In this document: positions 11,684 through 23,166 of the stretch, in pieces
Layout: every line of letters begins with the position of its first letter
How positions within the stretch are numbered: position 1 is the first letter of the stretch
Source: Myrica gale
Lineage: Eukaryota > Streptophyta > Magnoliopsida > Fagales > Myricaceae
NCBI GenBank assembly: GCA_963930655.1
Contig: OZ005619.1
Coordinates: forward strand, 124,001-188,000
Reading direction: 5' to 3'
DNA length: 64,000 bases
Position numbers and translations under genes: made by a program
The notes under the pieces: generated by a model
Database searches by the model: none
What the model saw: only the letters and a program-made list of their open reading frames with translations
Told to the model about the DNA's origin: nothing

Positions 11684-12748
11684 TCCGGCATGGGTACGTC
11701 AGGTAGAGCTAAGAGAGCAGCTCAGGCTTTTCCCCATCTTGAATTTAGTATTCCTACAAACAGCAGCTACTGCAGAGAAGTTATCACAAATAGCGATATC
11801 GTAGCTTATTGTTAACCCCATAAATCTTGAGATTTACATTACAAATATTTGTAAGTTGTCATGAATGAAAAATACGTACGCATTCATAAGTATTCGCCCT
11901 CCTCTAATACGGAACACTTTTCCTAACCGTCCAAAATAGTCTTCAACTGACATTGAAGAAGCAATTAGTAATGCTCAATTTTTAACTGATATAACAGAAA
12001 GACGAGGCTACCGCCTATTCTACTAGAATTTTCTTTCTTTGTCCGCCTGAACTTCCACTCTCCTCTTCTGTTCTTGTCATCTGTGATAGATCCTTTAATA
12101 AATTCTCATTTTCAGCCATTTTTAGGGATTTTTCCCCGACAATTTTAGTAATTAGATCTACGTTTTCTGGAAGTTTTTGAAGACTATGACCGACTGGGAA
12201 GATATCTACATCGATTTGAGAAGATTTCTGCACCGACCAACCAGCGACGAGACGACGCGTGTGATCTCACGAGCTGCCACGTGCGCTCCCGGATCTCATG
12301 CTCCCGTCATTTTTCTTCATTTTTTTTAGCGGCAAGTGGTCCTCTCCGGTATGCACGCGCCAAGTGGCTGACATTTGGACGTCTAGGTGCTCCTCGTGGT
12401 CGTCTCCCTGACTGGTTTATCACCTACAACTGTAGGTTCTGCCACAGTATTCCGCCGTAGCCTTTCCTTCTCCTCTGGCTGTCTCAGCTTGTTGCCCTTC
12501 CTGGGCTTTCCACCCTTTATAGATCTCTACCCACCTTTCTGGGCATGGATTTGTAAGGCCGTTTGACCCCTTTACTTTTTAGCTCATTGCCTCTATGGAG
12601 GGTCTGACACGCCCCTTAAAATATGTACTTGAAGTTTTTAAACTTCTTTAATCTTAATAAAAACTTGTTATTTTGATTAAAAAAGAACAATTAATAGAAA
12701 ACAAAATATTGAAGGAGCAATCATGAGGAGGCATCGAGACTCAAAATT
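11684..12748. other. Intergenic sequence, possible retroelement debris, no gene seen
   Basis: A 72-codon minus-strand ORF at 12233-12015 (charged, Glu/Lys-rich) has no domain I recognise. The GC-richer stretch 12240-12560 contrasts with its neighbours and may be retrotransposon debris, but no diagnostic motif is present. Confidence 0.4.
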
Positions 12749-13077
12749 CTATGTTTGTTTCATATCTTGAAAAGTTTTCAAAAATTTCTCACTCAATTTT
12801 TCATCAATTCTAATACCTTTTCACCGATCACAATAATTTTTTCATCAATTCCAATACATTTTCAACAAAACTTTTTACAAATTCCAACAACTTTTAACAC
12901 ACTTTTCTTGGGATTGGTGAAAAGTGTGTTAAAAGTTGTTGAAATTTGTAAAAAGTTTTGTTGAAAATGTATTGGAATTGATGAAAAAATTATTGGGATA
13001 GGTGAAAAGGTATTGAAATTGATGAAAAAGTGAGTAAGAAATTTTTGAAAACTTTTGAAGATATGAAACAAACATAG
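12749..13077. mobile_element. Hairpin MITE with near-perfect 155-bp arms
   Basis: The outermost bases ctatgtttgtttcatatctt and their inverted partner pair almost without mismatch across the whole 329 bp to a short loop near 12907-12915. The element is non-coding. Mirror-image small ORFs on the two strands are a by-product of the palindrome. Such full-length fold-back MITEs are common sources of 24-nt siRNAs. The superfamily is not determined. Confidence 0.8.
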
Positions 13078-13375
13078 CCGGGTGATTGATGTCAACGCGT
13101 CGTCCGCGACGTTTCCTAAACAAGCTTTTTAAAGCACCATATTCCTGCATCACCATTCTACATTTCTTACATGAGGAGGGATTTTCCGTATGTAAGTCAC
13201 CCAAAATGCTTCGAATGAGCTCCCATTTGGCCAAAATATGGGATTCCAGTGCATTTCCCAATCCTTGCGAGTCACGAGGGCCTGTTGAATTCCTAAACAA
13301 GCTTATATAGCTCTAGAGGTTTTTGTTTAAAAGGCCCTTCTTTCCTGCTTTATTTCTATTCCTTGGATCAGGACG

Positions 13376-13705
13376 TTATTTTAATTTTTTTGTCCATATA
13401 GCTAAGGCCCGAGGGTCTTTAAAAACTCTATTCCAGCACAATAAAACATCAGCTATCTTTTGAGGCATAACCCAATCGTAGTTCATTATAGAAAGCACCA
13501 AGGACCACAAATCCTTAGCAACCAGGCAGTGCAGCAAAATATGCTCAGCAGATTCCCCATCACTTTTGCAAAGATAGCACCAATCGAGCACATACACTCC
13601 CCTCCTCCGTAGCTTGTCAGTTGTAAGGATACTACCATGGTTGGCTTCCCAAACAAAGAAAGATGCCCTGGGTAAGTTCCTTATTTGAATTGCCTCCATT
13701 CCCTA
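13376..13705 (-). mobile_element. LINE fragment encoding the reverse-transcriptase zinc-binding domain
   Basis: The minus strand encodes an RNLPRASFFVWEANHGSIL segment followed by DWCYLCKSDGESAEHILLHC. The C-x2-C ... H-x4-H/C arrangement and the preceding W-rich stretch are the signature of the zf-RVT domain that sits between reverse transcriptase and RNase H in plant LINEs. No reverse transcriptase is present and the frame ends soon after. It is a remnant. Confidence 0.75.
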
Positions 13706-14069
13706 TTAATTCCAAAGCAACGGTCCTATGTAAACAGTTATTCCTATGTACCATTGGCATTTGGCTCAGTCATGCTGTTGACCTGCATCAATGTCCATTG
13801 ACCCTCAAAGAATTAGCTCCTGAAGTTTTGTGCTTGAGGATGTTGTTCAGAAAGTAGGAGTGGAACTTGCTCAATAGGGGGCAGGGTTTGTCAAATGTGT
13901 GGGAGTGCCAACCCAATATGGGGGACTAAGATAATACATATGAGCTTGAGGATTCTTTGCTCCTTTTCTTTCTTGAATTCTAATCTTGGTTATTGTTGCA
14001 CTGGAAGTGCAGTCTATATAACTTCATTTACTTGTATAGTTTGAAATAAGTGTTCATTTCCTCCCGTAG

Positions 14070-14346
14070 ATACGAGGACGTGAATCACTGGGACGAGAAG
14101 GCACCATGTGCAAAAATGGCTCACCCTTGGCCAGATCACTTTTACCCATTGCATGTTGCCATGGGTGCTGCGGCTGAAAATGCAAAGGCGAAACTCGTTC
14201 ACCATAGCTGGGACATGGGTACTCTTTCTTATGCTTCTTACCAGTTCACAGAGCTACCAGCTGATCTACATGGCAGAAGTGCGCTAGTAGATTGTATGTG
14301 CCATCTCATTATCTTTGAAGTCTGCCGTAATGTAATCTTTAAATAA
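14070..14346 (+). pseudogene. Orphan last exon of a LigB/DODA-like extradiol dioxygenase
   Basis: After an acceptor (ctcccgtag) the exon encodes [34 protein letters not shown] and [17 protein letters not shown], matching the C-terminal part of plant extradiol ring-cleavage dioxygenases of the LigB/4,5-DOPA dioxygenase family. Family proteins normally end close to the SYASYQFT motif. Here the frame runs on for about 31 unrelated residues, with a possible donor (GTATGT) at 14294. The preceding exons, which would carry the metal-binding His residues of the N-terminal part, are not found upstream on this strand. I therefore call it a gene fragment, not a working enzyme. Confidence 0.7.
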
Positions 14347-15482
14347 GGTTGGATGCCAGCTGAATCTGCACTGTGGAATTGCACTTTGTATGATGTCCTG
14401 TCTCATTATCTCCAGTCATTTGTGCTGTTATGCTATTCTCAAACGAATTTGCATACAAACTAGAAGTTCTTCTAGACATGTAAATATGTGTTTGTTATGA
14501 TGTCAACTTGTAAAAACTGCTGCTATTTAAGTTTGGTATAACTATAGAATGTGGAAGTTTGGTGGATTTCAGTTGTCAGACTACAGCTCTAAAGATGGTG
14601 TTAAGTTTTGACCTGGCAACATCTTAGCAAGTAGATGGAGCATATTTGAAATCAGCATTGCTTCATTGCTGGGGCCTTGAACCTCTGATATAGGCTTATG
14701 GACCAACTTGATCGTCTGCAGTCAATCAATTTGTCGATCTGCAAAGGAGCCTGAAAATGAATGTGTTGGATGGTAATAGCGTCTAAGCCGGATTTTTCAG
14801 AATATCTTCACTAGATGATGAGATAAAATGCAGGATACACAGTGAGAATTAAGAATATGTTGTCTAAAGTATTCTTCAGAAGCTGCTTTGTAATGTAATT
14901 TGATAACAAAATTCTGATATCAAAATTGATTTGAACCGGAGGCTACCGATCTCAACAAATTTCGAACTTCAGCAATGTTAAAATTTCGCAGACTAAAAGA
15001 AGCCCATATGCATAGGTGGAAGTTTGAGAACAGCTTTTAACTTGGGATGTCTAGGAATGTTCTCGTGTAGACAAAAATGAAAGGTCTCTATCATCATCCC
15101 CAATCAGTTGTTTTTTTTTTCTAAGCCTCAAATCAATTGTTGGATGTAAATTTGGATGGGCAAAACTTACATGGGCTTGTCTTCTAGTAGTGGTCTATTT
15201 GCTGTCTTCTCCTCAAAGCCCATGTCTTACTCGGATATCCCCGAGTTTACTGGTTAAGTTCTATCTGGTTCCAGTACGGAATCATCACTGCCCAGAGCAT
15301 CAAAAAAACGAAAAAGCAAAATACTTTTAGACCGTCATGTGGTAATTTCTGCTGGGACCCCTTCAATGTAGTGTAGAGAGCAGAAGCAAACAATAATAAC
15401 ATAAAAAAGAGGCAAAAAACCGAGTTGTTTGCTTCTTTTTCTTTATTTTTTCTTAGTTGTGCCCATTTTACTGTATTCTTTT
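14347..15482. other. Intergenic sequence, no gene seen
   Basis: No exon-like ORF or diagnostic repeat is visible. Composition is ordinary for this window. Confidence 0.5.
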
Positions 15483-16380
15483 AAATTTAGGGATAAAGTC
15501 ATAATTAATCCTACAAGTATGAATAAAAATTAAATCACTATTTTTAATTATTAATTCGGCGATTTGAGACTCATAACTTTAAAAAGTCATCAAATCTCGT
15601 TCCCATCTAATTTAGGCTTTAAATCTGACTGAAAATCATGAAAATGACAAAAATGCCCTTGACTAAATTTTAAACAATAAAAAAATAAAAATTGAAGAAA
15701 TAAATTAAAAATAAATAAATTATTGAAATATAGTTTCAATAGATTTATATAAAAAATATTATTTTTTTAAAAAAATATCATTTTTTATTTTTGGGAAATT
15801 GAAAAATTAGTCACTGGGTTTGTAGTACGCTGACAATTTAGTCACTAAGTTTCATTTTTTGACAATATGGTCACTGAGAATATATAATTGTGACGATCTG
15901 GTCTTTCCGTCAAATCTCCGTTAATTTTCAACGAAATAGAATGTGATCGTCCGGTACATGAATCGGTCGACGCTAGAAGTTACCTTCGCCACAACGGTAA
16001 ACAAACCGGTCGACTGCTATTCCGACAAAAATTTAACGGAGGTTTGAAGGAAAGACCAGATCGTCACAACTATGTATTTTCAATGACCATATTGTCAAAA
16101 AATGAAACCTAGTGACTAAATCGCCAGTGTGGTATAAATATAGTGACTAAATTGTCAAATTCCCTTTATTTTTATAATTTTTTTAATAATTTTCTCTTGA
16201 AGGGGCATTTTGGTCATTTTGCATGATTTTCCGTCGAATTTAACGCATAATTTAGATAAGGGCGAGAATTGATTAATTTTAAAAGTTATAGGTTTTAAAT
16301 CGTTGAATTGATAATTAGGGGTACCGATTTTATTTTTGCTCATACTTATGGAGCTAACTATTACTTTGCCCTTAAAATTT
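15483..16380. mobile_element. Outer inverted-repeat element (split by a nested MITE)
   Basis: The left arm (about 15483-15670) and right arm (about 16195-16380) are imperfect reverse complements over roughly 185 bp. Examples of matched segments are aaaatcatgaaaatgac on the left and gtcattttgcatgatttt on the right. The centre between them is occupied by a second, Mutator-type MITE. No coding capacity. No clear outer target duplication was resolved. Confidence 0.7.
15793..16164. mobile_element. Mutator-like MITE with perfect 9-bp target duplication, nested insertion
   Basis: The element begins gggaaattgaaaaattagtcact and ends agtgactaaattgtcaaattccc. Its long terminal inverted repeats extend over most of its 372 bp, including the paired gacgatctggtctttcc and ggaaagaccagatcgtc. 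The 9-bp sequence tttattttt is duplicated exactly at 15784-15792 and 16165-16173. A 9-bp duplication with long inverted repeats is diagnostic of Mutator-superfamily MITEs. Confidence 0.88.
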
Positions 16381-16866
16381 ATAATCCCCCTCCAGTCCAC
16401 TCGAAATAATTTTTTAAACATTGTTAATCTTCTTTAGTAAATATTCCATGATAATAACCGTCTCAATATTAAGTGATGGGCCATAATATGACTGACCCAA
16501 CTCATTGAAATACACCAGCCCATCCTTCCAAGGCCACAGGGGCCCAAGGCCCCCAGCTCGCGTACATGAGAATTTATACCTTCATATTTTCCCGCTCAAC
16601 CAATTTAAAGAGTTCCTAAGGCTCACATTATTAAGACTCATCTTAGAACTCTAATCCTTCCACAAAGAAATAGGCAAGTTTTCCTCTTCATATTTTCTTA
16701 AGTCTCATTACTTCTCTAGACTCAAGTTTTAATTGCTCTTCTCATACTCAAATTTTCTTGAGATCTAACTTAGACATCAGAGTCTCCAGATCCGACGCAG
16801 TCCCTTCTTTATGTTCCATTTCAGGTCTGATCGGCTCCGGCCAGTGGTGATTTTAATCATCATCAG

Positions 16867-17754
16867 TTGGCGTCGTCTTTGAGATTCTCGAAAAAAGCCA
16901 CCTCCAAACACTTTTACACTAACCACAACAATTTTCAACCACCTCCTTTGCATCATTTCTTCATCATAATGCATTTTCTCGTTGAAACACCAAACAACGA
17001 CCAGTCACCTTCGATCACAAACACAAAACTGGTCTTCCATGTTTGCGTATGTCATAGTCACAGGAAGGAACTGCAGACAACAACTCGACTCATTAATCTC
17101 CTCCAAAGCAACACGGGGCGAGAGGCTGGCGAACCACTTTCCATGAGTAGATCGTCGGACAGACGGGAGCAGATCTGGCTCCTTCAACAGAAGTTGAATA
17201 AGGTGGAAAACCTCAAGGCCAATGACTCATCCATCCTAGTGAACTTTGACAGTTCCCCTTTCACAGCAAAAGTACTAGCGTGCCCATTGCCTCCATGCTT
17301 CCGACCAACCCAAATCGATCTATTTGATGGCTCTAAAGATCCCTGCGACCACATGGAGATATTCCGTCTGCATTTGCACGTGCGATCATATGAAGATCTC
17401 ATCCTCTTCCATGCCTTCTCATTGACTCTCATGGGATCGACACAACGATAGTTTTCTGGTCTACCGGCTAGAACCATCGACAACTTTGACACCCTCGGCA
17501 TGCAGTTCCTGAGCCATTTCATATCAAATCGGCGGATCAAACCGACTTTTTATTTGTTCAGCGTCAAACAAAGCCCTGAGGAAACCCTACACAGTTACAT
17601 AATGCACTTCAATCGTGAGGCTATCACGGCCTTCCATGCTATCGATGAGATCAAACTCATGGCACTAATCACAGGTCTCATGCCAAGCGACTTCCTCAAA
17701 ACCCTCATGAGGAAAGCACGGACAAATTTTGCAGATGCTATGATGAAAGCATAA
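16867..17754 (+). pseudogene. Degraded Ty3-type gag of the non-autonomous retrotransposon
   Basis: Two overlapping frames together give a retrotransposon gag (capsid) region. The first (to 17451) contains FDGSKDPCDHMEIFRLHL, resembling the start of the Retrotrans_gag domain. The second (17500-17754) contains SVKQSPEETLHSYIMHFN and LITGLMPSDFLKTL, the usual continuation. The frame change near 17450 plus an early stop mean the gene is broken. Further Gag-like text follows to about 17910 without a long frame. Nucleocapsid zinc knuckles were not seen. Confidence 0.8.
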
Positions 17755-18063
17755 AACACAGGGATTTCAAAGACATGTTTGATGCACGTCTCCATTCAAC
17801 ACCTTCCGACCAGCAGAGGGAAAAAAAGGACCACTACATGACCCATGCGGCGCGATCAACCACCTCCAGAGCCACCAACACCTCCCGACCTCACAATAAG
17901 GAACTAAGAAAGTCCTGCACGGATTAAATTTATCCTATTGATAATATCTCTTCATCTGATCTGATAATTTTGTTTTGTCTCAACATGATCTTGTTTTATC
18001 TTATCTAATATGACAACCTTTTAGTTTTATCTTATCTGATAATTCAGGCACCATGAAGGTACA

Positions 18064-18583
18064 GTGCCTTGTGCACCCTATGTTACAATGTCATGCGCAC
18101 CACCTTGTTACAATGTTGTGTGCACCCGATGTTACAGTGTCATGCGCACCACCTTGTTACAGTGTTATGCGCGCACCCTATGTTACAGTGTTATGCGCAC
18201 TACCTTGTTACAGTGCTGCGTGCACCCTATGTTACAGTGTCATGTGCACTACCTTGTTATAGTGTTGTGTGCACCCTATGTTACAGTGTCATATGCACCA
18301 CCTTATTACAGTGTTGTGTGCACCCTATGTTTCAGTACCATGCGCACCACCTTATTACAGTGTTGTGCGCACCCTTTTATGTTACAGTGCTATGTGTACC
18401 TTTTGATATTACAATGTTGTGTGCACCCTTTTGATGTTACAGTGCTATGTGTACCCTATGTTACAGTGTCATGCGCACCACCTTATTACAGTGTTGTGTG
18501 CACCCTTTATGTTACAGTGATGTGTGCACCCCTTTTGATGTTACAATGTTATGTGCACCCCTTTATGTTACAGTGATGTGTGC
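18064..18583 (+). repeat. Minisatellite array inside the retrotransposon (about 24/25-bp subunits, about 49-bp dimers)
   Basis: About twenty copies of a subunit like tgtgcaccctatgttacagtgt alternate with tgcgcaccaccttgttacagtgt, forming roughly 49-bp dimers in head-to-tail order. Copies vary by substitutions and small indels near the right end. The array lies between the gag remnant and the polypurine tract of the LTR element and is open in all three plus frames for much of its length. That reflects absence of stop triplets in the unit and is not evidence of a protein. Confidence 0.9.
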
Positions 18584-19246
18584 CTCAGCGACCTGTGCCT
18601 GCATCAACAAATTGTTATCGGCAACTTGTTGCCCTACGCCAACAAATTGTTGATCTCACAGGGCCAAGAACATCGCTACACTTGAAAATAGGTATAACTC
18701 TGTAACACTAAGGATACTTCCATACTAGAGGATTGTTCTGACTTCAGTATGCCAAGGACACCTCCACACCAGATGGTTGGTTTAGTTCGACAACACCAAA
18801 GGTACCCCTTTTATAATGGTGATTAGACATATAAGCCCCGATTGGCTTAACTTTGTTTAAAGGGGGAACTACTGATGTGCCATAATATGATTGGCCCAGC
18901 CCATCCGTCCAAGGCCACAGGCGCCCAAGGCCCCCAACCTGCGCACATGAGAATTTATCCCTCCATATTTTTCAGCTCAATTATTTAAAAGAGTCATAAG
19001 GCTCACATTATTAAGACTACTCTTAGGACTCTAATCCCTCCACATATAAATAGACAAGTATTACTCTTCATATTTTCTCAAGTCTCATTACTTCTCTAGA
19101 CTCAAGCTTCAATTGCTCTTCTCATACTCAAATCTTCTTGAGATCTAACTTAAGCATTGGAGTCTCCGGATCCTACGCTGCCCCCTCTTCTTGAGATCTA
19201 ACTTAGGCATCGGAGTTTCCAGTGATTTTTTGGCATCATCATTAAG

Positions 19247-21683
19247 CATATGAAAAGTTGGTACTAGAATTTCCACTATGGTCTATTATCAAAAGAGCAA
19301 CACATCTGCTCCCTCTTCAATCTATTTCTTAGTCTCTTTGAGTGGATATTATGAATATTCATGGACCCTATGGAGATGGAGATCCACAAAAGGGAGTGAG
19401 GAAAAAGAGGATATCTCTGTTTCTACAATAAGAAAGAAAATAGTCTTAAACTTTCTCCAGAAAAACTCTGGAAGTGCTTCTGCGCAAAGGAACTAAGGAC
19501 CAAGAAAAACATATTAAAAGGTTCCAGTACTGTGCAAAATTTAAGGTTAAACATCAAGCAGATAAACACATATCATGAGATCAAATGTGCGACTTCAGAA
19601 GCATCATAATCCATAAACAACCCATGTTGAAATTTTTAACAAATCGTGATGATGAATAGTGAAGGTTTGATATGTTTACTCTTTCCTTTAGACACCCAAA
19701 ATTAAATGGGAAATGGATACACAAATAATGGCCCTTAGTCCCAAAGGAATAAGCTTGATGATCTGATCATCTGAATAAGATTCAGCGGGACTAGAAAAGG
19801 GTCTCATATTCGAGGTTTTAAAAGCAAAACGAAAGTGCATGCTTATTTTTCTCATTGTTTAAGATGGTCATGAGTGGCTTTTTGACCCATTGACACCATT
19901 AGCTTATAAATAATCGCAAAGAGAAAGGATTAAAGAAGAGGAGCTACCTCAAAGCTTACTTCTGTCTATTTCCTGCCTTTCAAGCAACATCTAGAAACCA
20001 CAATTTATGAAGCCTAAGTATGTCCCGCTGTCCTATGCTTAGCTCTTAAACAATCATTAAGGCTAGGTAGAGGAACTTTATAAAGAGAAGAGGAGCCATC
20101 AGACTGCCGAGCTATTCAGGTCTAGAATACCCCATAGATGTGGTCTTATGAATCACCTCGGGATGTTGAAGTATAGCCTCTTCAATTTGTGTCTTGGGCT
20201 TAGCGCACGTCTTATTTCAGTAATTAATTATATTCAATACATTACCTATTGTTCATAAGTCTAGCATGATGTTTGTCAATATTAATCATTCGATTCGTGG
20301 ATAAACTATTTCGAGTTAGAACAGCTCGTGATTTACCAATTTAAATTGGAAAAACTTACCCGTCCCTAGTATAATTTGTTGTTTATGCCATATATGTACT
20401 TTTTAGATGTAACTTAATCGAGGGTCACATGGAGAAGAAATGATTGCATTGGCTACAAGACCATTTGATATGATCTTTAGGGACTGGAAACATGATTATT
20501 ACCCTGTATTTAGACATGATTAAACTCAGTATACTAGCTAAGACAAGCAGATAAACCGAGCAAGACTTAGACAAGAAGAAGCAATTTTTGAAAATTAAAA
20601 GAATGATGAATTTATTTTGAACACATTAAAGCGCGCCCAAGTGTCAAATGGTAAAGAGAAAAAAGAACCCCTAATTTTCTTGTTCATTGTCATATCTTTT
20701 ACAGACAAGTGACAAATGATAAGTACAGGGGGGTAAATAAACGGAGAGATGTGTTACAACCGAGAATCGAGCTTGTATCTTCAAATTGAATTTTAATCTT
20801 CAGCTGAAAATCACAAAAGAAATATGCAGCTCTAAAACCTATATCAAAGTCCGATTGACCATCTTATCTATTAGCATCTGCTGGAGTGGTTGAGAAGGAC
20901 CTTTCGAGTTGGATCTATTTATAATTACAAGTAGTTGGGAATTCATTTTTTGTTTGGAAAAACAACAAATCCAACATCTATATTTGGCAAGATCAGTCAT
21001 CTTGTTTGAATGCAATTGCATGTTAGCCTTTGAAACTCAAAACAGTACATTAAAAGTTGGGTAGATCCATTAAAGTTGAACCAGCAAGTACAGTGGCAGG
21101 CAAGAGGATATTTCGAGGCCGAGTGGCATACATGTGCTCTCTCTCTCTCCCCTTCTCCCTCTCAAGCAATAATATAAAAAGAAGAGGAGATTATTTATGT
21201 TTTCAAACGATCTAAAGTTATGGAAATGATTCTGGTACTTGAAATGCTTTATAAAGTGATAAAATTCTTAATTATAGAACTACATGTGGATTTTGAACCA
21301 TTATGCTCCTTAAAATTCAATGCCTTCTTGATCTCATTATCAATTTCCCTTATAATCACTCGTAGGAGTGTATATGATGATCAATCAGAACCTTTTTCTG
21401 CATTCAGGAAACATGCATAATAGACATTTTTAGTCAATTAATGTTGTTATGCAGGACAATTATGTACCAGTGAATTGTGAGTTTCTTCAAAATAGTAATT
21501 GAGTCTTTGTTTCTTATGGAACGCTAGATTTTTAGCTTTGAGTGGAGCTTCTGTGTCCAACTCTTTCTTTTGTTCTCAGGGGTAAGGTTATATCTTAGCT
21601 GTAATCAGCTTGCAGAGTGTTAAGTAAGTGTCTGCCGCTGCAGTTAAGGATGCATGCATGTATATGTGCTGTGTGTATACCCA
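19247..21683. other. Intergenic sequence, no gene seen
   Basis: Only short ORFs without family resemblance occur. A pyrimidine-rich microsatellite-like stretch lies near 21138-21165. I see nothing else I can support. Confidence 0.5.
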
Positions 21684-21693
21684 TACATTAAGC

Positions 21694-21940
21694 GGCAAAA
21701 GTTATTGTGTGAGTAAAGCTATTGTATGAGTGTGTGAGTGGACATATGAGATTAGAAGTTAAGAAATCTAATGGCTGACAAAATGTCACGTCAATTAATG
21801 AATCCGACCCAAGAACCCGACCCGCACAACCGACCCGGTTTCATTAATTGACGTGTCATTTTGTCAGCCGTTAGATTTCTTAACTTCTAATCTCACTCGT
21901 CCACTCACATGATAGCTTCATTCACACAATAACCGCCTCC
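21694..21940. mobile_element. Mutator-type MITE with 10-bp target duplication
   Basis: The sequence tacattaagc occurs at 21684-21693 and again at 21941-21950. Between them, two arms of about 100 bp are near-perfect reverse complements, for example gattagaagttaagaaatct on the left and agatttcttaacttctaatc on the right. They surround a GC-richer spacer of about 40 bp (ccgacccaagaacccgaccc). The termini contain gttattgtgtga. Size, inverted repeats and duplication length suit a Mutator-superfamily MITE. Confidence 0.85.
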
Positions 21941-22790
21941 TACATTAAGCATCTATATATGTAGATCAAATAAAGCATGTTCCTGCGCGTGCTCGATTAA
22001 CTTAAATTCCTTACATTACATTCCTTCGAATCTTTATATATTAGATGTTAAGACGTCAAATTAAAAAGAAAATAATCAAATAATTTAGTAAACTTGTAGG
22101 AGACATGGTGATGAACTAACACTTATATTTAGAGGGCATGCTTTATTTGTAATGATGATAAGAATCTACGGTCTACACTAAATTTTATACTTGGCTTGAA
22201 CTTTCCAGTTAAAAAATGTCTAAATGGGCATCCAAAGATGTTGTCACCATGTAGTAACCAAATCTAGCACACAAGAGTGACAAGAACTGGATAGAAAGGA
22301 AAAAGCAACTACCTTGAGGGCACTAAATAAAATCTAGCAACTAGAACTTTGTGTCCATAAGAGAAAGGAGAGATGTAGAGGAATGAAGGAAGCTTCCACT
22401 TGTTTGTCTAACCTATGCTTAGTGCCAAGCAAACAAAAAGAAAAAAATAATCACATTGAAGTGTTGTGTAAATTACGATGGTTTCTTGCATGGTAAGAGT
22501 CGCCTTATAAAACAAAAGCTTTCAACTTCAGAGAACGTCAATTTGATTTGCAATGGTTTCAAGAGTTCCTTATTTATTAATTAACGATTTTGGACATTTT
22601 TCTATGGCTTAGGCTTGATTTCTGATAGTGCAAGCAAAGCAACCTTTTTAAATCCCATGTGCAACTTTCTGCAGAGCCCTCTGCCTCTAAGGAATTGATT
22701 CCGTACCCTTAATAGGTTCTCTACGGATTACGTTCACCAAAAAAAACAAAAATTCTGTGCCCTTTAAATCTCCGTCTCTCATATTTGTGT

Positions 22791-22798
22791 TATATATA
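22791..22798 (+). promoter_or_regulatory. Candidate TATA box of the ZF-HD gene
   Basis: A tatatata stretch is followed by a long pyrimidine-rich region reaching to the coding start about 530 bases downstream. This would imply a long 5' leader. Position and sequence only. Confidence 0.35.
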
Positions 22799-23166
22799 AG
22801 CTTCAGTTGCTTCACTTGCGGAATTCCCCATCAAGCCTATTTCTTGCAGCCTTCCTCACTCTTTCAACTTTGTGTTCTCATTCCTTTTTCTTCCTCTCTA
22901 GAAAAAGGCAGAAAATTTATTTTCTGTTTTAACACTTGTTATTTTTATTGGAGAAAATTGAGCTCAATATCTCCATATAGAATTTAGATATTGTTATCCA
23001 TCTTCCATATTTCCTGTTTCTATTTCTGTTTGTGAATAAAAAGAATTCGGACATCAAATCAGCTTCTCCTCCCGGTATTTACAAGTGATTTCCTTCAGAC
23101 AAGTCTCTTTGTTTTCTCCCACCATCTCAGCAAGGTTATTTGCAGTTGTTGTAAAGCTTTGAAGCC

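Larger units (their letters stand above)
16474..19241 (+). mobile_element. Complete non-autonomous LTR retrotransposon (Ty3-like gag only) with 5-bp target duplication
   Basis: Two diverged LTRs, 16474-16865 and 18873-19241, start tgatg and end catcatca. The 5-bp target duplication ttaag lies at 16469-16473 and 19242-19246. Directly after the left LTR is gttggcgtcgtc, resembling the TGGCGCCGT-type primer binding site of Athila/Tat-like Ty3 elements. Directly before the right LTR is the polypurine tract aaagggggaac. The interior holds only a decayed gag and a minisatellite. No protease, reverse transcriptase or integrase is present, so it must have been mobilised in trans. The LTRs differ at many positions, so the insertion is not recent. 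Confidence 0.9.

Noticed and set aside
12755-13095. Two similar Phe-rich small ORFs on opposite strands
   Set aside because: Mirror images produced by the hairpin MITE, with no sign of coding.
16867-17451. Stand-alone cellular gene of 194 codons
   Set aside because: It lies between the primer binding site and a minisatellite inside an LTR element and has Ty3 gag features.
18064-18576. A 170-codon ORF rich in Cys, His and Thr
   Set aside because: It is a by-product of a stop-free minisatellite unit. All three frames are open and the protein is just the repeat translated.
18064-18583. CRISPR-like array
   Set aside because: Adjacent units with no unique spacers, inside an LTR retrotransposon of a plant genome.
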